Assembly (NCBI RefSeq): GCF_001577835.2
Contig: NC_029520.1
Coordinates: forward strand, 51,891,483-51,955,482
Source of the DNA: Coturnix japonica
Taxonomy: Eukaryota > Chordata > Aves > Galliformes > Phasianidae
Length of the DNA: 64,000 nucleotides
Direction: 5' to 3'
Made by a program: the position numbers and the translations under genes
Shown here: piece after piece, positions 59,497-64,000 of the stretch
Layout of the letters: each line of letters begins with the position of its first letter
How positions within the stretch are numbered: the stretch's first letter is position 1
Notes under the pieces: generated by a model
What the model was told of the DNA's origin: nothing
The model's database searches: none
The model's input: only the letters and a program-made list of their open reading frames with translations

Positions 59497-60672
59497 CTGA
59501 CATTCTATCATAATTATTAAAAAATGAGGGGGGAAAATGCCATTAAGTGCCTCTTCCTTAACCATTTAGTGACCATCTGCACCAACTACCAGTTTTCCTT
59601 AGACCCTCTCTTGCTGTTATTATAATTGTAGAAGCCTGTTTATTGTCTGACACCACACTGACCAGTGTCAACTCAAGTTGGCCTTTTTCTCCTCTTTATC
59701 TACCTGCAGATGCAAACTGCACCTCTGTATTCTCCCAATGAAGACAGACGTTGCTTCCGGGGATCACGTTTTCTTTTTCTGCTCTAGATCCAAAAGGAGT
59801 TCCCTGTTCAGCCTGGAAGGCTGCTACACCAAAGCCTGAATGATCTCAAATGATGGGAACAGAACTAAGAACTGTTTCAGGCTGCAGAAACACAAGGAGC
59901 AGTGATGTCTGAAGTGCTGGGCTGGCTTGAAATAGCAAGGCTGTGAGATGCATTTATTTCAGAAACTGAGGCTTTTCAAATGGTGGCCTGTTGGTAGGGA
60001 AAATAATTCTTCTATTAGAATTCATCAGACTTGTTTTTAGTTGCTTCCAATTCTGATGAAGAGCAATGTGAAAACAGGGATATTTTAGACTCACAGATCA
60101 GTCCTAAAGCATTTTCAGTGCTTGGAAACCCAGCTGCCCTTCTGTTGCACCCTGTACCTATGCACAGAAATGATGTTTCCTTTCTGAGGTGGAGTTGCCT
60201 GTCTCAAATACCTCAACAGTATCTCAAATAGTGCCTGGATGTGCTGCTTTGAAATTAGTTCCTTAATCATTATGCTGCTGTGAAGACCCAGCCTTGGGCA
60301 CAACTAAAAACCCACTCCTAAATATTTGTCTGCTCCCACGCTCTTAATTACCTGTCAAATTTTAGCCTTACCATATTACCTCTTCAATCTCTAGTCTCCA
60401 GAGAGTGGATCTATGGTAAACTGCATCAATTCAGTGAATTTTTAAACATATTTTAAGCACATTCTTCAGTTAATAATCTTTGCAATATAAAGTGGAATAC
60501 AGGCATACTTCTTTTATATTAGTTAACAGACTAAACTATTCTCTCAGATGTCTGGAGGAGATACAAGTGTCCCCTCCTTGTCTTAAATTATTAGTATGAT
60601 AGAGATTTGCTTTTCCACAAATCCTTTAATGACTTTCTTTTTAGAAAAAATCATCATGTTCAACATAGACTC

Positions 60673-60833
60673 TCATAGAATTACGGAATTACTAAGGTTG
60701 GAAGAGACATCTGAGATCTCAAAGCCCAACTCCATCCCACCCCACTGTGCCTACTGCCCACATCCCTCAGTACCACATCTCCATGGCTCTGGTGCATCTC
60801 CAGGGATGGTGAACCCACCACTCCTGGGCAAAA
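60673..60833 (-). mobile_element. CR1 LINE 3' fragment, group c
   Basis: 'tcatagaattacggaattac', 'taaggttggaagagacatct', 'ccaccccactgtgcctactg', 'tccagggatggtgaaccc' and 'ccactcctgggca'. Truncated at the right. Confidence 0.92.
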
Positions 60834-62519
60834 AGTCTGACATAGGGCATGACAGCACTGAATATGTGCTGCAATGAGGAGTCCAGTCTGTTTGGTTAGC
60901 ATCACCCTTCTTTTTATAATAAGATCTCATGGATTTAGGAGGGTAAGTCAGTCTATCACTGGTAGATTTTGACAGAGTGAAAACTTAGGATAAAAAGCTG
61001 AGGGCAGAGTTCACCCTGCAGATTCTCACCAGCACCAGGCACTGCTGGAACTGTTATTTATGGCCTTTTTCTGTGATAACTGAAAGCCAGGATTTTCACT
61101 ATGGATGTTTCTGAGAAACTGAAAAGAAGAGGAAAGGGAACAAAATCCTCTGAAATGCTTTATGAAGGGTCAAAGAAGAGTGTCTAAAAGAAAAGCAACC
61201 AGTAAAGAGTGCTTTAAGTGCTTCTGAGAGGTAATAAAGGTTTGTTGTAAAACAGCTATCATTTTGAACTGTATCTCCGCTGCTCCGTGGAAAAAATTAT
61301 TTGGGAGGCTGTGCAGGGGGGTTACAGCCCAAGCAACATAAATTCAGGTCCTGCAGGAGCAGGTGAAAGATGCATAAATATCTTCTGTGTGTTTGAGCAG
61401 ACAGCTGGCCATACTGGAAGACAGTCATTTCCCAGTGCATGGGAAAGATGAAACCACAAAGAGAATGAGCCCTAAGGACAACTGGGTTTGCAAGGGATAT
61501 GCTGTCCCTGGCGTAGTCCTGCATGTTGCAGGTGGCATAAATTTCCATTTCCCTTGCTTGGAAATCAGAACAGATCAGGGCTCATTTCCTATTACAGCCA
61601 CCCAGTCCTGGGAGTGAGGGTGATCCAAGTGGGCTGCAATGATTCAGATATGTGCCTTCCCACCTTACCTGGTGTCAGGCCTGGTAATGCCTGTGGGCAC
61701 AGGTAGGGTTGCTTGGAGATTCAGGCATAGGAGTTGAGTGATCCTAGAGTCTGGTTTCATCTATGGGCAGGATGAAAATGGAAAATTACTTTGCAAACTT
61801 GTTGGCTAACTTGGCATTGAGAGTTTTATTGGGAAAGGAAAGGGAGATCTGCAGTGTAGTTCATCAACTCCTAATGCTTTTCTCATTGCCCAGACAGAAA
61901 CAGGCAGCAATATGTATTAGCTTCTATGACACTGGCTCATGGGAGACGTTTCCATGCACAGTCAAGATACCATGAATTAATGAATCATGATGGCATTAAA
62001 AAGAAAATGAGTCCTAACCCTAAAATATATAAGCAAACAAAAAAATCAACTAGCCATGGTTTATTTAAATGATTCAGATAAAATAGAAGGAATTCAATTG
62101 CTACCTGAATTATCATCAGTTAGTATCCTGGTAAGTTGCTGCTTCTATTTCTTAGCCCACCTCAGCCAATATTAAGCTGTATTAAGGATATTTTTCTCTT
62201 CTACAGCTTCACAGGAGAGTGCCCCACTGATTAAAATGCAAGGCGAATTTTTGGAGCTGGATCTGAAGAAGCCCACTCTGCAGTGCATGCTTTGACCTCA
62301 CTTCAATAAGGATTAGCAGAGGTTTTTTGGAATTGTTCTGCCAAGCCATTAAAATCTACAAATCTTCCTAAGTACAGCAAAATTAGCCCCAAAACAGCTT
62401 CTGGCAATATTCACAGATGAGGTGAGGTTTTCCTTTTTGTGTTTGTTTGGAGGGGGGGGGGAGTATTTTAATCTCTGTAATTTAAATGCAAGTAAGTGTC
62501 AAAGCAATTGTATTTCATA
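60834..62519. other. Unique spacer
   Basis: A short plus frame at 61387-61617 is not recognised. A G10 run lies at 62452-62461. Nothing else seen. Confidence 0.5.
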
Positions 62520-62613
62520 CAGTCATAGAACGGCTTGGGTTAGAAGGGACCTCAGGGATCATCAAGCTCCAATCCTCTGCCACATGTATGGCCACCAACC
62601 TCCACATTTAATA
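62520..62613 (-). mobile_element. CR1 LINE 3' tail, group a
   Basis: 'cagtcatagaacggcttggg', 'gaagggacctcagggatcat', 'caccaacctccacatttaat'. Truncated at the right, where AT-rich sequence starts. Confidence 0.93.
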
Positions 62614-62660
62614 CATGATTCCATATGTATATGTATATTCCATATATATTTATACATAGA
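62614..62660. repeat. TA-rich simple sequence
   Basis: Alternating TATATGTATAT/CATATATATTTATACATA directly at the truncated 5' edge of the CR1 copy. Confidence 0.75.
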
Positions 62661-64000
62661 TGCTTACATGATGAGCAAAGAAGGGGATTTCAGATGTATG
62701 CACTAGGCAAAGTATGTTTTGTTCACGCTTCTTTCAAACATTTTGGATGACAGCAATGCCAGCCTTAGCTGGAGCCAACCAATGTTATCCAGCCTGTACA
62801 CTGCCACGTGGTTTGTGTCCTATAAAGTCCTCTGCAAGAACCTTCCTGAAAGCTGGGAGATCAGAACTACTTTGTAAGAAAAAAAGTTGGCTGCTCCATA
62901 AGGCTTAAACAGAGGAATATAATAAAGCAAAGGATAATGTGAAGAAAATGCTGACTTGGCAATAATGTGGCTGTTCGTGCTCCATCTCCACAACGTGGAC
63001 CCTTCTGCTTTGGCACAGGGAATTACAGCCTGATTTTGAACTCCATGTCAAGTAGTTCTCCTCTCTGTGACAGAGCATTTTTAATGCACTGAGCACATTC
63101 AGCAAGCGAGGGCTGGAATGAAAAGCGCATCTGCAAAGATTCAGCTGGATCCTCAATATTTAATACTGAGGTTAACGTTAGCCTCTGATTTTAAGGTTTC
63201 TTGATGATGTGGGTACTTAACCTCTACATTTTCATTCTGTGAACAGTGTACAGGAAGGGATGAGGAAAAGCTTCATATTGCTCCCTTATTATTTTGATAT
63301 TCCATCATCCATTCATACAGCTGTTATTATGCAGGAAAATCCTCGGGGGAGGCATCATGAGTGGTGATTTCCTCTCCCTCTACAAGCTGGTTTCTGAACT
63401 CACATTAACAAATGCCCACTGAACTATGATTGTTATACATTATCACTAGAAGTTTGTGAGGGAAAAGGTTTCTAACAGTTCTTTCTATCAGGGCATGCTG
63501 CAGCTTCTGGATAGACCGACCATTCCTGGAGCTTGGAGGATGGGCTTGAAAACACATTTCAATATCAGCCTCAACTTTTGCCCGTCAGACTTTCAGACTC
63601 CCTCTCACGACTTGCCTTTTCTTCCACCTCCACAGATCCTTCTCTTCTCAATTCCTTGCCCACTTTTGCCTTCACCATCACAGCCCCTTCCCACCTGAAT
63701 GGTAATTTCCCTCTCATGTCAGCTCACCCCTGGTCTTTTTTTAGAGCTGCAAAAAAAGAAGGAGTAGAACAACACCAATTAGGCCCACAGATTCTTCAAG
63801 GATTATCATTCAGCGTGGGGAAAAAAAGCTTCTAATTAAACATTTGTATGCAATTTCCCTCCTATTGTAATATTTCCTCAGAACTTTCCCAGCTTAAAAT
63901 AAACTATCTGTCTGGTGACTAATAGTGAGAGGGAGAGATTCAGCTTCAGTTTGCCTCGCTTTGTTTTCAGGATTAGCTCTCTAGAAAATATTGCTGTATT
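62661..64000. other. Unique spacer to the window end
   Basis: No repeat recognised. Overlapping frames at 63456-63835 are proline/serine-rich readings of pyrimidine-rich DNA and look like chance. Confidence 0.5.

Larger units (their letters stand above)
57581..60672. other. Unique AT-rich spacer with one simple repeat
   Basis: 3.1 kb without CR1. A pentanucleotide array lies at 59424-59496 and a hairpin at 59161-59183. 57950-58260 is AT-rich with several TAATTA/ATTAAT cores. No recognised gene. Confidence 0.5.

Overview
The window reads as avian nuclear DNA, most likely from a galliform such as chicken. The main evidence is about 37 short, 5'-truncated CR1 LINE copies on both strands, most ending in the bird CR1 tail (ATTCTATG-type octamers, no poly-A). 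Mammalian SINEs and bacterial gene organisation are absent. By eye the sequence is AT-rich and poor in CpG, as in a gene desert or a very long intron. No protein-coding gene could be recognised. The longest open frames either run through CR1 copies or look like chance frames.

The one confident gene is at the very left edge. Bases 1-39 are the 3' half of a cytosolic tRNA-His(GTG) gene, starting exactly at the anticodon, with a TTTT Pol III terminator at 68-71. From 72 to about 5.5 kb lies repeat-poor DNA with a homeodomain-motif cluster near 440-500. From 5.5 to 32 kb CR1 fragments are dense, including the longest copy (about 11.9-12.5 kb) and an unusual back-to-back pair (15.53-15.80 kb). From 32 to 42 kb there is almost no CR1. 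This stretch holds an LTR-like promoter-bearing repeat (34.14-34.35 kb), C/G-tract DNA at 39.33 kb and a weak exon-like open stretch at 39.5-39.7 kb. From 43.0 to 44.5 kb there is a richer composition island with a 25-bp minisatellite and, beside it, a POU/octamer motif cluster. From 44.7 to 62.6 kb CR1 density returns, with a second copy of the LTR-like repeat at 56.01-56.21 kb and a degenerate pentanucleotide array at 59.42 kb. The last 1.4 kb is plain.

The CR1 copies fall into at least five sequence groups. (a) carries a 'tatcaatgtggaggttgg' signature. (b) carries 'ctgcacatagcaggg'. (c) ends 'ggatgatcttagaggtc...ccaacctt'. (d) ends 'ggtctttaaggtccc'. (e) starts, on the minus strand, 'agaatatccc..attggaagggaccca'. 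These groups imply several rounds of insertion. No genes are seen working together here. The functional content, if any, is the tRNA gene plus possible distal regulatory DNA. I did not find a previously undescribed gene system. The most notable unexplained item is the pair of promoter-like dispersed repeats at 34.14 and 56.01 kb.
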